From contig CAOLHI010000644.1 in assembly GCA_948474755.1 (NCBI GenBank), positions 62,001-126,000 of the forward strand: a stretch of 64,000 bases of DNA, read 5' to 3'. A program made the translations under genes and the position numbers. Source of the stretch: Ctenosaura bakeri. Its lineage: Eukaryota; Chordata; Lepidosauria; Squamata; Iguanidae. Shown one piece after another: positions 42,560-53,741 of this stretch (the stretch's first letter is position 1; every line of letters begins with the position of its first letter). The notes under the pieces are model-generated. The model was not told the origin of the DNA and did no database searches. It saw only the letters and a list, made by a program, of their open reading frames with translations.

Positions 42560-43765
42560 TCTTTTCTTCTCTTTTTAAACATCTTTAGTGTCATGAAGAA
42601 GCCAGTGGAGCTTTGAAAGCTTTGCATGACATGTTTTATGCATTTTGGTTGATCAAGAAAGGTATCGCTCTTTTGTGGATTTTGAATTTTGCTTGGGTCT
42701 CAGTTTAGGCATCCTGGTTTGTAAGCAGGCTTCAAGCTCGGTTTGTTCTTTGACCTGTTTATTTGTCTGATTAGCAGCCCACGATATCCATAGCACTCTT
42801 TTTCAGCATCACATTTGACATGAATTGATTTTCTTCCTGTCAGCCTTTTTCACTGTCCAGCTTTCACAGCCATACATAGAAATTAGAAATACGGTGGCAT
42901 GGACAAATGTAACTTTAGTATTAAATGGTACATCTTTACACTTGAGGATTTTGTCTAGTTACTTCATACCTGCCTTTCCAAGTCCTAGCCTTCTTCTGAT
43001 TTCTTGAATGAAGCCTCCATTCTAATAAATGACTAAGCCAAGGCATGGAAAATCTTGAACTATTTCAATGTCTTCCTCATCTGTTTTAAAATTATGCAAA
43101 TCATCTATGATCATTGTTTTTGTTTTCTTAACGTTCAATGGCAAACCTGCATTTGCACTTTCTGCCTTGACTTTCCTCCATAACTGTTCCAAGCATTTGC
43201 TATTTTCTGCAATTAGTATGGTGTCATCTTCATATCTTAAATTGTTGATATTCTCTCCTCCAATTTTCATGCCTCCTTCCTCTGAGCCTAATTCTGCTTT
43301 ACATATATGTTAAGTATAAAAGTTAAACAAATAAGGTAATAAAATGCAGCCTTGCCTGACTTTCTTGCCAGTTGGAAACCATTCCATTTCTCCAAATTCT
43401 GTCCTGATTGTAGCCTCATATCCTGAGTACAGGTTACACATCAGGACAATCAAATGTGGGGGCACATCCAGTTCTTTAAGAGTGATCTGTATTTTTTCTA
43501 GATCTATATGATCAAAAGCTTTGCTATAATCTATAAAGCAGAGGATGATTCTTTTCTGAAATTCAACATACATATGTTTGCAATACTTTTAGTGCCTCTT
43601 CTTTTCCTGAACTCTGCTTGGACATCTGGCATTTCTTGTACATATAAGATAAAAATAATTGTTGTAGAATTGTCAGCATCACTTTCCTTTCATGAGAGAG
43701 TAATGCAATAGCCTTGAGGTTACTGCAATCCCTAGTGAACTATTTCTTGGGGACTGGAATGTATA
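42560..43765 (-). mobile_element. RTE/BovB-type LINE, antisense, RT and C-terminal domain (part 2)
   Basis: The minus frame 43573-43310 reads FIDYSKAFDHIDLEKIQITL (RT motif A), then LYSGYEATIRTEFGEMEWFP and VRQGCILLPYLFN. The next frame, 43270-43022, reads KIGGENINNLRYEDDTILIA, with YEDD at catalytic motif C, and LPLNVKKTKTM. These are close to the RTE/BovB reverse transcriptase. Further 3', MYHLILKLHLSMPPYF and CMAVKAGQ correspond to the KVRLVxAMVFPVVMYGCESW region. Only minor frame breaks occur in the RT. The element is split by a Tigger-like MITE at 43766-44109. Confidence 0.85.
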
Positions 43766-44109
43766 CAGTGGCCCCTCCACTTTCCTAAGGGTTCAGGGCA
43801 CAGAATCTTTGCAAAAGTGGAAAAACTGTGGATAATTCCGCCCCTGCAATCTTCCTCCCATTCTCTTGCCTTTTCCACACTGGAGCCAGAGGCAAGAGAA
43901 TGGGAGGGGGAGCTCCAGAGGTGAGAAGGAAGGTACGCATGTGTCTCCTCTCCATTACCTTGCCTTTTATCCAGGCACTGGCCTTCCTTCTCCATAGCTG
44001 GCAAAATGCGAGGGAATAGAAGGAAGCGAGTTGGGGGGGAAGGCAACCATGCACCTTGCAAATAATCAAATTTGGGAAGGTCAAACCCACAAATGTGGAA
44101 GGAGGACTG
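43766..44109. mobile_element. Pogo/Tigger-like MITE (copy 2), inserted in the BovB-like LINE
   Basis: Ends CAGTGGCCCCTCCACTTTCC and (inverted) TGTGGAAGGAGGACTG, flanked on both sides by TA (43764-43765, 44110-44111). 344 bp. The subterminal GGGTTCAGGGCACAGAATC and GGTCAAACCCACAAA match copy 1. An internal palindromic AGGCAAGAGAATGGGAGG lies near 43900. The insertion interrupts the RT-upstream region of the LINE. Confidence 0.82.
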
Positions 44110-44111
44110 TA

Positions 44112-45130
44112 TTGCACATTTCCAATCTGTGGGCCGTCGTTTTGTTTTCCATGCTTGTTGACAGATTTTAGCTAGAACTAGAGTAGATTCTGTCTCTGTA
44201 GCTAGATGTAGCTATATTGCTATGGCATCTAGTCCAGGTGATTTATTTTTCCCAAGTACTTTTGATGCAGCTTCCACTTCACTTTCCAAAATTGTGGATG
44301 CATCTTCAAATGGTTCTCCCTTGAACTAATCTGTCAATCTTTTATCTCTTTTATACAGTTTATCAGTGTATTGCTTCCATCGTTTTTTTCATTTGTTTGT
44401 TTATTTTGTTTCTACTTGGTCATGCAATATGCTCCCCTATTGATCGTAGAGCATTCCCACTCTTGGTTTGAATTTCCCATTGATTTTTCATATCCTGTGG
44501 ATGAAGTATCTTGTTCTTCATTTCTTGTCATCTCCTACTTTTCTGCACTGATTACTACAGAAGTTCTCTTTATTCCTGCACACAAATTGTTGAACAGTTG
44601 CATTCAGGGTTCTGACACTATTTCAGTTTCATCTGGCATCCATGGAGGCTTTCTTTCTTTTTTGCTGCAGATAATGTCTTTTTGCATTGTTCTTTGACAG
44701 TGTCCTTGGCTTCAGTCCAGAGTTCTTCTGGCCCCCCAGTCAATTAGGCTTAATAGTGCAAATCTATTTTTTTTACATTATATTCTACAGGGATGTTATT
44801 CAGGTTGTTTTTTGGCATGATGGTTGGTTTAATGTTCGTCTTTAGCTTTACTCTAACTTTTGCTATTAGCAGTTCATGGTCTGTACCACAATCTGCTCCT
44901 GGTCTGTGTATTTATGTGTATTTAAAAACTCATTCATGTCCCATTACTGTCCACTTTAGCTTGCTCACCCCAAGCATTACAATGTTTACATGTTCCATTT
45001 CTTGTTTCACTATGTCTAGCTTCTCCAATTCATGCTTCTCATATTCTATGTTCCTGTAATGTTCCTCACATTCCATGTTCCTATATTGTGTGGCTTTGGA
45101 CTTCCCTTTCACCTCTGAATTCATCAACAA
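44112..45130 (-). mobile_element. RTE/BovB-type LINE, antisense, endonuclease and linker (part 1)
   Basis: The minus frame 45130-44930 reads QEMEHVNIVMLGVSKLKWTV, the endonuclease start (family NIDILGISELKWTG). Further on, GTDHELLIAKVRVKLK (near 44880) matches the conserved SDH endonuclease motif of BovB (GSDHELLIAKFRLKLKK), with T for S. The linker near 44360-44230 reads KRWKQYTDKLYKRDKRL and LESEVEAASKVLGKNKSPG. It joins the RT part at 43760 after removal of the MITE. The middle of the endonuclease is deleted. Confidence 0.78.
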
Positions 45131-45701
45131 CTAAACGTTCTATTGGCTTCAGCCTAGTTGCATCATCAACGACAGTGGTACTTGTAGCTGTCCTCTGGTC
45201 TTCCCCAGTTGCTCATTGAGCGTCTTCCAATTTGGGAGTCTCATCTTCTGGCATCATCTCTTGTTTTGTTCTGGATCGTCTCATCATAGGGTTTTGTGGT
45301 AACAGGTATTCAAAAGGGGTTTACCATACCTCCTTCTGTTAGTACTAACAAGCGTTAGCTAATGTGCCACAGACATTGTCTCTGAGAGATCCTTTGAGAG
45401 TGCCACCCCCCCGACACACCGCTGCTCCCCAATAGCTGTCTGGCATATTTAATCTGCCTCCTCTGTAATAGCCTGTCTGACATGGGAGACCCTACTAGAA
45501 GCATTGCTACTATTGGCATAGCGTCTTGCCTCACACAAACCTACCACAGCAGAAAGGGAGTACCATGGTGAGGGAAAGGAACTACTCAAATATAATACCT
45601 GATAAGTAATATTTAGAAGTAGAAAGTGTTATTTTTCATGATAATGAAAAATGGCAGCATTGTGTGCTTTTTAAGACCATTCATACACTTTGATCATTTC
45701 C
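45131..45701. other. No gene recognised; possibly 5' UTR of the BovB-like element
   Basis: GC slightly higher than average. The wording fits neither a coding frame nor a named repeat. It may be the 5' UTR of the antisense LINE. Confidence 0.35.
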
Positions 45702-45892
45702 GCACTACACTGTTATAGTGCTATTAGTCCGCTTTCAACCTCCTATGGAATCCTGGGATTTGCAGTTTAGGGAGGGGCCTTTAGAATTCTCAGCCAGAGA
45801 GCAATTTGGCCGCAGGAAACTACAAATCCCAGAATTCCACAGGATGTTGAAAGTGGAATAACAGCACTATAACAATGTAGTGTGGAAAGGAT
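45702..45892. mobile_element. Palindromic GGCC-ended MITE, copy 3 (about 190 bp)
   Basis: TTTCCGCACTACACTGTTAT at the left mirrors ATAACAATGTAGTGTGGAAA at the right, with the shared inner palindrome CCTATGGAATCCTGGGATTT / AAATCCCAGAATTCCACAGG. The outer GGCC has decayed to GATC/GGAT. It keeps the TTCTCAGCCAGAGAG centre. Confidence 0.85.
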
Positions 45893-45928
45893 TTTTTTCT
45901 AAGTGGTGGTATATGCACGTATTAATCA

Positions 45929-45949
45929 GAGAGAGAGAGAGAGAGAGAA
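45929..45949. repeat. (GA)n microsatellite
   Basis: Ten GA units. Confidence 0.9.
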
Positions 45950-46222
45950 CTGGCAGGTGCGCAAAACACAAATTTCTGTTTGGACCCTCATCTGGCTTTG
46001 GAAAATGGACCATTTCTGCTTAGATAGATTCAATGCCATTCGACTTTGACTCTGGCCCCAAATGCAACTCAAGATTTGGAAAATCAAAGGTGGAGGCCTT
46101 CTATTGATTGTAATTGGAAATTAAGAAATGATTGAAGTTTTTTAATCTTTCCAGAATGGAAAATATTCCCCTTCTCTCCCTTGTTTATTTAATTTGATTT
46201 CATTTTGGTGTGGAGAGGAATA

Positions 46223-46372
46223 AGCTTGTCAGCATTCTACGTAGGACAAGCAGGACAATACAAGAGAATGAAAGAACCAAAATTTGAAACTAGAAACAGT
46301 AATACACTAAAGTCAGTATCAGAACACTTCAGTATCTCAGGGCATTCAGTCACAGACCTAATTTGGAAGTAA
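46223..46372 (+). mobile_element. Penelope-like element, GIY-YIG endonuclease fragment
   Basis: The plus frame reads SLSAFYVGQAGQYKRMKEPK, then KSVSEHFSISGHSVTDLIW, ending at a stop. FYVGQAGQ fits the GIY-YIG core, and the EHFSISGHSVTDL block matches the conserved part of the Penelope-like retroelement C-terminus (family VxxHFxxxGHSxxDL). The rest of the element is not recognisable. Inferred from wording only. Confidence 0.55.
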
Positions 46373-46920
46373 GACAGCTGAACGGAGATACATTCTCAAA
46401 TTTCAGTATATTATCAGATGTTTGAACAGTGATAATGGATAGGATAAATATATATTAATAGGCTAGTTAACAGGGATAAATATATATACTTCAAGATAAG
46501 ACTTTATCTTAAAACCAACTTTCCTGAGAGTAGAATGTACTGCTTTCACACTTCACAGATAATGAATGTCCTAACAGCCAGCAAACCTGTATGTTAGCCT
46601 ACAAATGTCAGAATGTATAAGTTCAGCTCTTTGGAGGTTTGCGATCAGTGTGACAGTTGTCTTTTTCTGTATACCATTTCACTCCATTTCCTCCCCACAA
46701 CTATGTAACTTGTGCATTTGACTGTCGTATTCTGTCAATATATAGGAAGAAGTCGATTACTTAAAAAAGAAGTCAGTCTTAACAATGCCTGACATTCATT
46801 ACCACGTTTCTTTATCTATTTCTTACAATGAAACACACTAGCATAGCTGTCTCTTTGAAACCTGCTACACACGACAGAGATCGCAGGCAAGAAAGCAGTC
46901 ATGTTCCCAAGGGATAGGTT
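46373..46920. other. No gene or clear repeat recognised
   Basis: AT-rich, directly downstream of the Penelope-like fragment and possibly its 3' part. Confidence 0.4.
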
Positions 46921-46939
46921 TAGAATTTAAGGAATTAGG

Positions 46940-46988
46940 GTGTTTGTTATCATACTGATGTTCTCTTTTCTGCTGCTCCAGAGACTAG
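46940..46988 (+). mobile_element. CR1-family LINE 3' UTR, 5' half of an interrupted copy
   Basis: GTTCTCTTTTCTGCTGCTCC then AGAGACTAG is the CR1 3' UTR wording (compare 13510-13550). It resumes at 47370 as TAGGACATGAACCAATGG after a MITE. Confidence 0.7.
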
Positions 46989-47369
46989 GGACCTTTCCAA
47001 TGTCGTCCTATCCTGCCTGGCAAAGGGATGGAGAGGAGCGGGACCACGACAATGCTTCTGCATGACGTTGTTGCAATCCCACTCCTCTCCCATCCCCTGA
47101 TGGCGCAATCATAGATTAAATCATTGATGGATTTTCCTTGTCAATGACATGCGATCACGTCACCATCTTGCACTTACCTGTCCTGTGGAAGGGCAGTAAG
47201 TGCAACGGCAGCACTTCTTGCCCCAGTGCAGCCTGGAAAAGTACCCAGCTGCACAGAGGAAAGAAGTGGTGTGTTGAGGGGACTGATCTCGTTGTGCCCC
47301 CTTCCTGGTGAACTGCTGCCAGGATCGTCATGGGAGCATGACGGGACAAGGCAGGGTGCAGAAAGGGCC
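46989..47369. mobile_element. GC-rich MITE with GGCCCTTT ends, copy 4, inserted in CR1
   Basis: The left end GGACCTTTCCAATG and the right end GGTGCAGAAAGGGC are inverted. The CR1 target CTAGG is repeated on both sides (46985-46989, 47369-47373), a short target-site duplication. The interior is homologous to copy 1 (GGTAAGTGCAAG-type and TTAAATCATTGATGG). Confidence 0.85.
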
Positions 47370-47672
47370 TAGGACATGAACCAATGGATTCAAATTTGAA
47401 GAAAAGAGGTTCCACCTAAACATTAGGAAGAACTTTTCAACATGGAAGCACTGCCTTGGAAGGAGACAGACTCTCCACCTCTGGAGGTCTTTAAACAGAA
47501 GATGGATTACCATCTCTCCTGCAGATCCTGCACTGAGCAGGGGGTTGGACACAATGGCCCACGAGGTCCTTTCCAACTCTACGATTCTCTAGGCTGCTTT
47601 AGATGTATATTTCTACATGCCAGGGGGAGTTAGTCCTACAGTTCTTCCCAGTTCTATGATTCTGTGTTTTGC
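47370..47672 (+). mobile_element. CR1-family LINE 3' UTR, 3' half
   Basis: TAGGACATGAACCAATGGAT, AAACATTAGGAAGAACTTTT, CTCCACCTCTGGAGGTCTTT and GGACACAATGGCCCACGAGG lead to CCAACTCTACGATTCTCTAG and a second tail, CCAGTTCTATGATTCTGTG. Two CR1-type tails in a row suggest a tail duplication or a second fragment. Confidence 0.8.
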
Positions 47673-47740
47673 CCTTGTACTAGATGGGTGACAGAGTCAC
47701 ACTGTCAGGTGAGTGCTGAATTAGTAGGTTAGTATTGTTG

Positions 47741-47769
47741 TGGTTGTGGTTGTTGTTGTTGTTGTTATT
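47741..47769. repeat. (GTT)n microsatellite
   Basis: About nine GTT/GGT units. Confidence 0.9.
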
Positions 47770-48352
47770 AAGCAGCACCCTTGCTAGAAGCAAGGCCCCT
47801 TGATAGTTAGTAGGAGCTCCGTACTACATGGCAGACAGGGTAAGATTTCTGGGGAGTGGCTTTGCCTTGGAACTGAGAATATTGTGTTTTGTGTCTGCCA
47901 AGAGCTCTGCACTTCCTATCTGCTGAGGGGAGCTAAAGTGGCTCAGGCTGAGTGAATGCTGCTGGTGCCTAAAGAGCACAGGCCAATTCCAATTACAGGC
48001 AGAGGTTCAAATCAGAAACAACAAAACAGTCCAGCTGAGCATCAAAGAAAGGGAGCAGCTGAAATGATTAACTAATGTTGAAATCAGAATTCCAGAAACA
48101 CAGTGAAGTCAAGCAAGGAGTCCTGAAAAGGCCATATGAGGTGTTGTCAGCAGCAGAGAAGATCTGTCAGCAGAATTCTTACATAGCCGTAAATCAACAC
48201 AGTTGGCCTCATTAACGTGCCATGGACTATAAAACCACCTCTTCCCTGTTTCTCAGGATTTACAACTCCAGTGTTTTCTCCCAGCTGGATCTGCATGGAC
48301 CTTCCTGTTCAATCCTTTGTTTCCTACAGACGGGTTTTCCAAGTACAGCATG
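47770..48352. other. No gene or clear repeat recognised
   Basis: Mixed composition; no supported frame. Confidence 0.4.
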
Positions 48353-48477
48353 CCTCCTAGTTCTGCCTCCACTACCAGCTCCCTCTGCTTGCTAGCCTCC
48401 TCTTGGCTCCCACTTGGGCAGCAAGGGAAAGAGATTAGCAAGCAGAAGGAGCTCTCAGTAGAGGCAGAACTAGGAGG
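48353..48477. repeat. 125-bp two-step hairpin
   Basis: The outer arms CCTCCTAGTTCTGCCTC (48353-48369) and GAGGCAGAACTAGGAGG (48461-48477) are perfect. The inner arms AGCTCCCTCTGCTTGCTA (48377-48394) and TAGCAAGCAGAAGGAGCT (48436-48453) match 17 of 18. The loop is about 41 nt. The shape is that of a foldback element or a long stem-loop RNA. Mirror-image open frames on both strands come from this symmetry. Confidence 0.88.
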
Positions 48478-49335
48478 CAATACAGCAATAGTTCTTCACT
48501 GGTTTCTCCAGTTGGTGCAGAACAATGCATGCCTGGAATTTGCACGTCCTCCTGTAAGGACGCCTAATGGAAGTACCTTTTTCCCACTCAGAAATTTCAT
48601 CAGCTGAGCCCACTGAGCAGCTAGTAAGGCTTTTCTGTAGACGAACCCTGTATCCACTCCCATCCCAGGGAGTGCCACTAGGGCTTCAGTGTCCACACCC
48701 ATTACAGTTGGTGGGGAAGGAATTCTAAATACTTAATACTGAAGCATGCTGAACTATAAAAAAAATGGAGGTGATTCTCACTGCTCCTTTGCTATTAATT
48801 CTCTGACACAATTGTTCCATTTTGCACATCCAAATAAGAAAAGAGTTTCCATAAGAAAAAAAATGTTTTCATATGGGTATAGATGGGAATTGATTCAATC
48901 AAGAAAGCCACATTTTGCAAGACCTGAACAGGGCTTTTAATAAATGGATTTCTTGGATGTCCCTCACTCATAGCGTCATCAGCTGAAGCTCACTTGATGG
49001 TATATAACAAAACAACAAAATCAATCAATCAAACAAACAAACTGAGGGCAAACCAAAAACTGAAATGTGCCTGGCCAACATCCATTAAATTATCTTGGAT
49101 GAGATCCTGTAGATACCAAAATAGAAGGGATGGGAGTTTTATTTAAAAATAAGATATTAAAGGCACAATTAGAAACAATAGGAGTCAGAAAGAAAAAGTG
49201 GGAGGAATCTAAGCTTTTGAATCAGCTGAGATTTAAAAGGGGCATGTATAAAAAATGGAAGGTGGGCCAGATCACCAAGCTGGAGTACATGTAAATAGCC
49301 AAAGCTTATAGTGAGGTCAAGAGATCTAAAGCTTA
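48478..49335. other. No gene or clear repeat recognised
   Basis: AT-rich, with an (AATC/AAAC)-rich run near 49018-49040. No supported frame. Confidence 0.45.
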
Positions 49336-49515
49336 GGCCTTTTCCGCACTAGCCTGTTATAGTGTGATGATTCCACTTGCAACGTTCTATGGAATCCTAG
49401 GGTTTGAAGTTTTGGGAGGGGCCAGGCGGCCCCTCCCGAAACTGCAAACCCCAGGATTCTATAGGATGTTGCAAGTGGAATCATCGCGCTATAAGAGTGT
49501 AGTGTGGAAAAGGCC
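49336..49515. mobile_element. Palindromic GGCC-ended MITE, copy 4 (180 bp)
   Basis: GGCCTTTTCCGCACTAGCCT at the left mirrors AGAGTGTAGTGTGGAAAAGG...CC at the right. The centre is GGGAGGGGCCAGGCGGCCCC. Homologous to copy 2 along its length. Confidence 0.9.
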
Positions 49516-51137
49516 TCAGGCTTGAAAGAGAAGTCATAAAGGAAAAAAGGGTTATTTTTGCCTGTCTTATTAGCAAGAGGAAGAGCAAGAAATGGCACAG
49601 TGAGGGGATGTACTCCAAAACACGTGAAGAGTTTGTATAGGCTTTATTCCAACAATTTCATTTCCAGATTCTCTGAAAATCTAGTCCTGTTCAGAAACTG
49701 GCCAAGGTTATTGAACTCAGATTTTTCTGGGGGCAGATCATTTTGGTAAGGTTTTTCTATCTCATCTCCTGCAAAAGGTAGAAAAGCCTTGTGATTCTAA
49801 CTCTTAGCAAGTATTTATCTGTCGATGAAGAGGGCATCACTGATGGCTCCCCAAACCACAGCATGCTCTCTTGGTACCTAGTTCTAATAACAAAGGGACA
49901 GGGTGACCTGCTGAATGTGTTGGACCTGGCTGTAATGAAAGCCGCGAAGCCTGAACCACAAGTAACAAGCAGACCTCAGCGTAGCTGCTGAAATCTGTCA
50001 GCACTAAAAATGCCATGCTAGAGACGACTTTTGTTAAGCAGCAACATGTCTGGCATACCAATAGGCCCTTCTTTTGTTTCATGTAGCTCAGCAGCTATAT
50101 ACCTTAGAACCAGGTATGCAAAATAAATAAACATATTTTGCTAGATATCTGTGAATAAAAAGGGATATTTTAAATTGCGTCTGCTGATTATGTATTCTAT
50201 GTGAATATATCCGGCAAAGATAAAAAAAAGGAAATCGTACAAAACGTTGGAGAAATTCTAATCAGCAAGGTATATATGCCTATGTGTTGTTTGTGCCCTG
50301 TTGTGCTAAATTTCTGAAATATGCTATCTACAGAAATGGCTACGTTTGCATCAAATTATGCATGCCACACCTGTATAAGCACCGAGGAACAAAATGTAAA
50401 AATGACATCAAAAGAATTAATAACGTTTATGGAATTAATAGTGTTTATGCTGATGGCATCTTGCGGGGTAAAATCTAACAGTTGAGAAACCACAGAGCTT
50501 CCAAGATGGAATCTTTATATTCTATGGTAAATAACCACTGTAGAAAAAAGATAATTAATCAACTTTAATTAGCTAAAGGCAAGATTAAATTATCTGATTA
50601 TGTGATTAATAAAAGCAGAAGTTTTATAAAACATGGCATGATGCTGTATAAAAATTACATACACAAACAACTTGGAATCCCATTAGTATATTGTACAGTA
50701 ACGGATGGCCAGAATCCTGTGTAGTTCAACGTACCAAAATGGTTCCACAAGTGGACGTGGGCTACAGTTAGCTAGTCACCAACTTATTCCGGAACTGCTG
50801 CCTTCTTTTACAATCAAAGTATACTTACTTGTACTGGTGAAACCGAGAAAGGGACTTCTTTTGCAGATCCTAAAACCTAGACAGGCACATTTTGAACCTT
50901 GTGCAGATCCTAAAATCTGGACAGACACCATCTGTCAATAGATTTTAATCATGATCTTGCTGTGGTGGGGGAGAAAAAGTCCCTCCTTTTCTCTTTTTTC
51001 TTACTTACTCCTTCATCCTTTCCTTCTATATGTCACTGTTCTTGAATTCTGCCTAACCCCACTCCACTCCCTGTGCTGACCCTACACCAGATAATATCCA
51101 ACAGGAGATAACTGTGCTGCTTCTGTTGCCTGATCCA
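49516..51137. other. No gene or clear repeat recognised
   Basis: About 1.6 kb, AT-rich. Frames such as 50284-50478 and 50705-50941 have no recognised domain or splice context. Confidence 0.45.
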
Positions 51138-51569
51138 GGCCCTTTCCGCACCTTAACTTTTTTCAGTGCTGGGGCGCAGGGATCGCGCGAGCAGCCTCCA
51201 GCGAGAGACTCTCGCATCCTGGCTGCTTCAGCTCCGCATGAGCTGCCTGCTCCTGAGCCGGTAGCGCGAGACTTCACCTCTTCCTTCCATAGTGCAACCT
51301 GGGAGTTTCCCAGGCAGCGCTGGGGTAGGAAGCGCAACTGCCATGGCTCCGGAGGCTCTGCACACACGGCAAGTGAGCGTGGGGCCCTGGAGCAATGCGC
51401 GATCGTGCACCATGTTCGGCTGAAAGCTGAAAATGAAAAAAGTGTTTGAGCGGTGCCTGCCAGACCCTGGAGCATCGTGTGATTGTGAGTGCATCGTGCA
51501 GATCACTCCTCACAATCGTGCAACACTCCAGGTGCCCTTTTGCATGGCAAATGTCATGCGGAAAGGGCC
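51138..51569. mobile_element. GC-rich MITE with GGCCCTTT ends, copy 5 (opposite orientation)
   Basis: The left end GGCCCTTTCCGCACCTTAAC and the right end GTCATGCGGAAAGGGCC are inverted. The interior (reverse complement) matches copies 2 and 3, including GCGATCGTGCACCAT and TTTCATTTTCAGCTT. Open frames of up to 140 codons on both strands are GC artefacts. Confidence 0.82.
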
Positions 51570-51800
51570 CCAGTCAGGTCTCAGTTGATAAAGTCAGGTC
51601 AATTACATTGTCCAGGCTCAACTACTGGACTCTAACTGTTTCACTGTGTAGCCATCACCCAGCCACTAAATAGTAATAACTGTAGGGAAGTCCATAGGGC
51701 ATTTCAAATCTCCATGACTGTGGAAGAGATCAGAAGATAAAAATGAAAAAAAGAAATCATTGTGATAATTATCCATCCCAATGACCCAACTGCAGACACA

Positions 51801-51965
51801 GGTCGTTTCCGCAGCTTATCTTTGTCTGCTGGCATCTGGTGATGATGGCAGCAGCAGGTCTCTTGGGAGGGGAGTGCGATGGAGTGTTCCCTTCTGCACA
51901 GGCTGCCTCCGAGAACCAGGAAGTGCAATGGTCATGCCTCTTCCTGCTGCAGTGCTGAAATGGCC
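51801..51965. mobile_element. Short MITE related to the GGCC-ended family
   Basis: The left end GGTCGTTTCCGCAG and the right end CTGAAATGGCC are inverted and resemble the family ends GGCCATTTCCGCA. 165 bp, no coding. Related to 56397-56800 by its ends. Confidence 0.55.
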
Positions 51966-52739
51966 TTAGTGATGGCATGTCTGGTCTTACAAAATAGTCA
52001 TCCCACTCATTGCATAGCACCTTTATTACCTTAATAGGTATAAAATTGTTATGAATTAAATGTTGTTCTGAACTTAAATGCTATTATTATGAAGTTTGGA
52101 AAGAGAAGAATGTATTGTGGAAATGGAGAGGAGATACAAAAGATATGTCTGAAAGCTACTCTAAATTTCCAAATCCTCCAACTACTAGTTCAAACAAGTG
52201 ATGAGATGAGACCTAAATAGCAGCAATGCTTCTCAGATCTCAATCATATTTTAGTGGTTCACCCCTGGATGCCTTCATAATCAGGTATAGATCCATCTGA
52301 AGTACAAGGCCAAATATAATCTGTACTGGGCCCAGTATACCTTCTCTCCCCTAAACCTATATAAAAGAGAGTGGGGGAAGGGAGAGGTTCTAATGAGGGA
52401 ATTTTGTTAGGCCTAGATGTGGCCATAAGCATTTGCAGCATTATTTAAAGCAACAGGTATATATCTAATGTGGGAGTGAGTGGGCACTTTTTTTTTATTT
52501 CTTTAACCTCCTGAGGTGTTCATTTTTGATAGTTTTTCATATTTTATATTTTATAAGGTTTTTCAGAGTATGTAAAAATTGTAAAATTACCATAAGCAGT
52601 ATAAGCAGTGAAGTGAAGTTTTATGGAATTAATAAGTACAGATCACAACTTAGGAAATATATAATATTTTATGCATGCTTTTTTAAAATCAAGTCCTCTA
52701 TCATTCGAAATCATGGATGTGATGTAGATGCTAAAATGC
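51966..52739. other. No gene or clear repeat recognised
   Basis: AT-rich, with a T-tract at 52488-52498. The part near 52620-52740 may belong to the 5' region of the L1-like element. Confidence 0.4.
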
Positions 52740-53497
52740 ACTGGTGGTTTAATGCTTAATGTTATTTCATGGAATGCCACAGGAGTGCAAGATATAAACA
52801 AAAATGAGTGCTCTTTTAAGTTAAAACAATTTAAGGCTGGCATCGTGTTCCTACAAAAAACCCATTTGATGACAGAACCTTCAAAAAAATTGAGTTGGTG
52901 AGGTCTATGTTACAAATGCTTCTAGACACTGTAAAAGTGTGGCATTCCTAATCCACAAAATCCACAAACATGTTTCAATACATTGGGCAAACCTAAAATT
53001 GTTTATGTTATAATCCTCTACTTACATCTTGCAAATATGCTTTTTTTAAAAAAAAAAACTAAATGCATTGTTTAGGAGTTTGGGGGCTCATATCCTCCTA
53101 GAATTCCTGTGAAGAGGATGTAAATTTGAAAATGGACAGCTTGGCCTTTCAGACATATCTGTTATCTTGTATTAATTTTCAGACATATCCACTTAAAGTA
53201 AGTAATTCACCATGGTCATCCTTGGAATCTTCATATCTGGCACCTCTATTTAAACAGAAAGTACTTAGCTCTCATTTTATAAAAAAGGGGCGGTATTTGA
53301 GAACTGTGTGGCAAATATTGTTTTGTCAATTGCAGTTTGACCCACATGTTCATGTCACATTAACTTTAGTGGGGGGGGATCCCAATTTGAAAATTGGTAA
53401 AGAATCATTTATACAGAAGGTATGGCCCAATCATAGGGTCACTGCCTTAAATCAGATATTTGGTGTTGATGATGAGTTTTTGCCTTTTTTAGTTTTG

Positions 53498-53567
53498 TAG
53501 GAACACTTTATATTATCTTTATCAGCTAGATGTAGGAACAGTTTATATTATCTTTATCAGCTAGATG
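53498..53567. repeat. 35-bp tandem duplication
   Basis: TAGGAACACTTTATATTATC...AGATG at 53498-53532 is repeated at 53533-53567 with one difference. It lies inside the L1-like element, so it arose after insertion. Confidence 0.9.
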
Positions 53568-53741
53568 GCAATATCTACAACTCAAACATTTGATACAATC
53601 CAGATTTTCTCATGCAGGTTTAAGTGTATCTAGGATTCCCTTATCATTACAGACATTCAATGAGGCCAAGCAAGGATACAAGCAAAAATTTATATATATA
53701 AAGTTCTGTTATCTATAAATATATATGACATGGGAACTTTA

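Noticed and set aside
51053..51475. 140-codon minus-strand frame and overlapping frames
   Set aside because: Lies in the GC-rich MITE copy 5; frames exist on both strands because of the composition.
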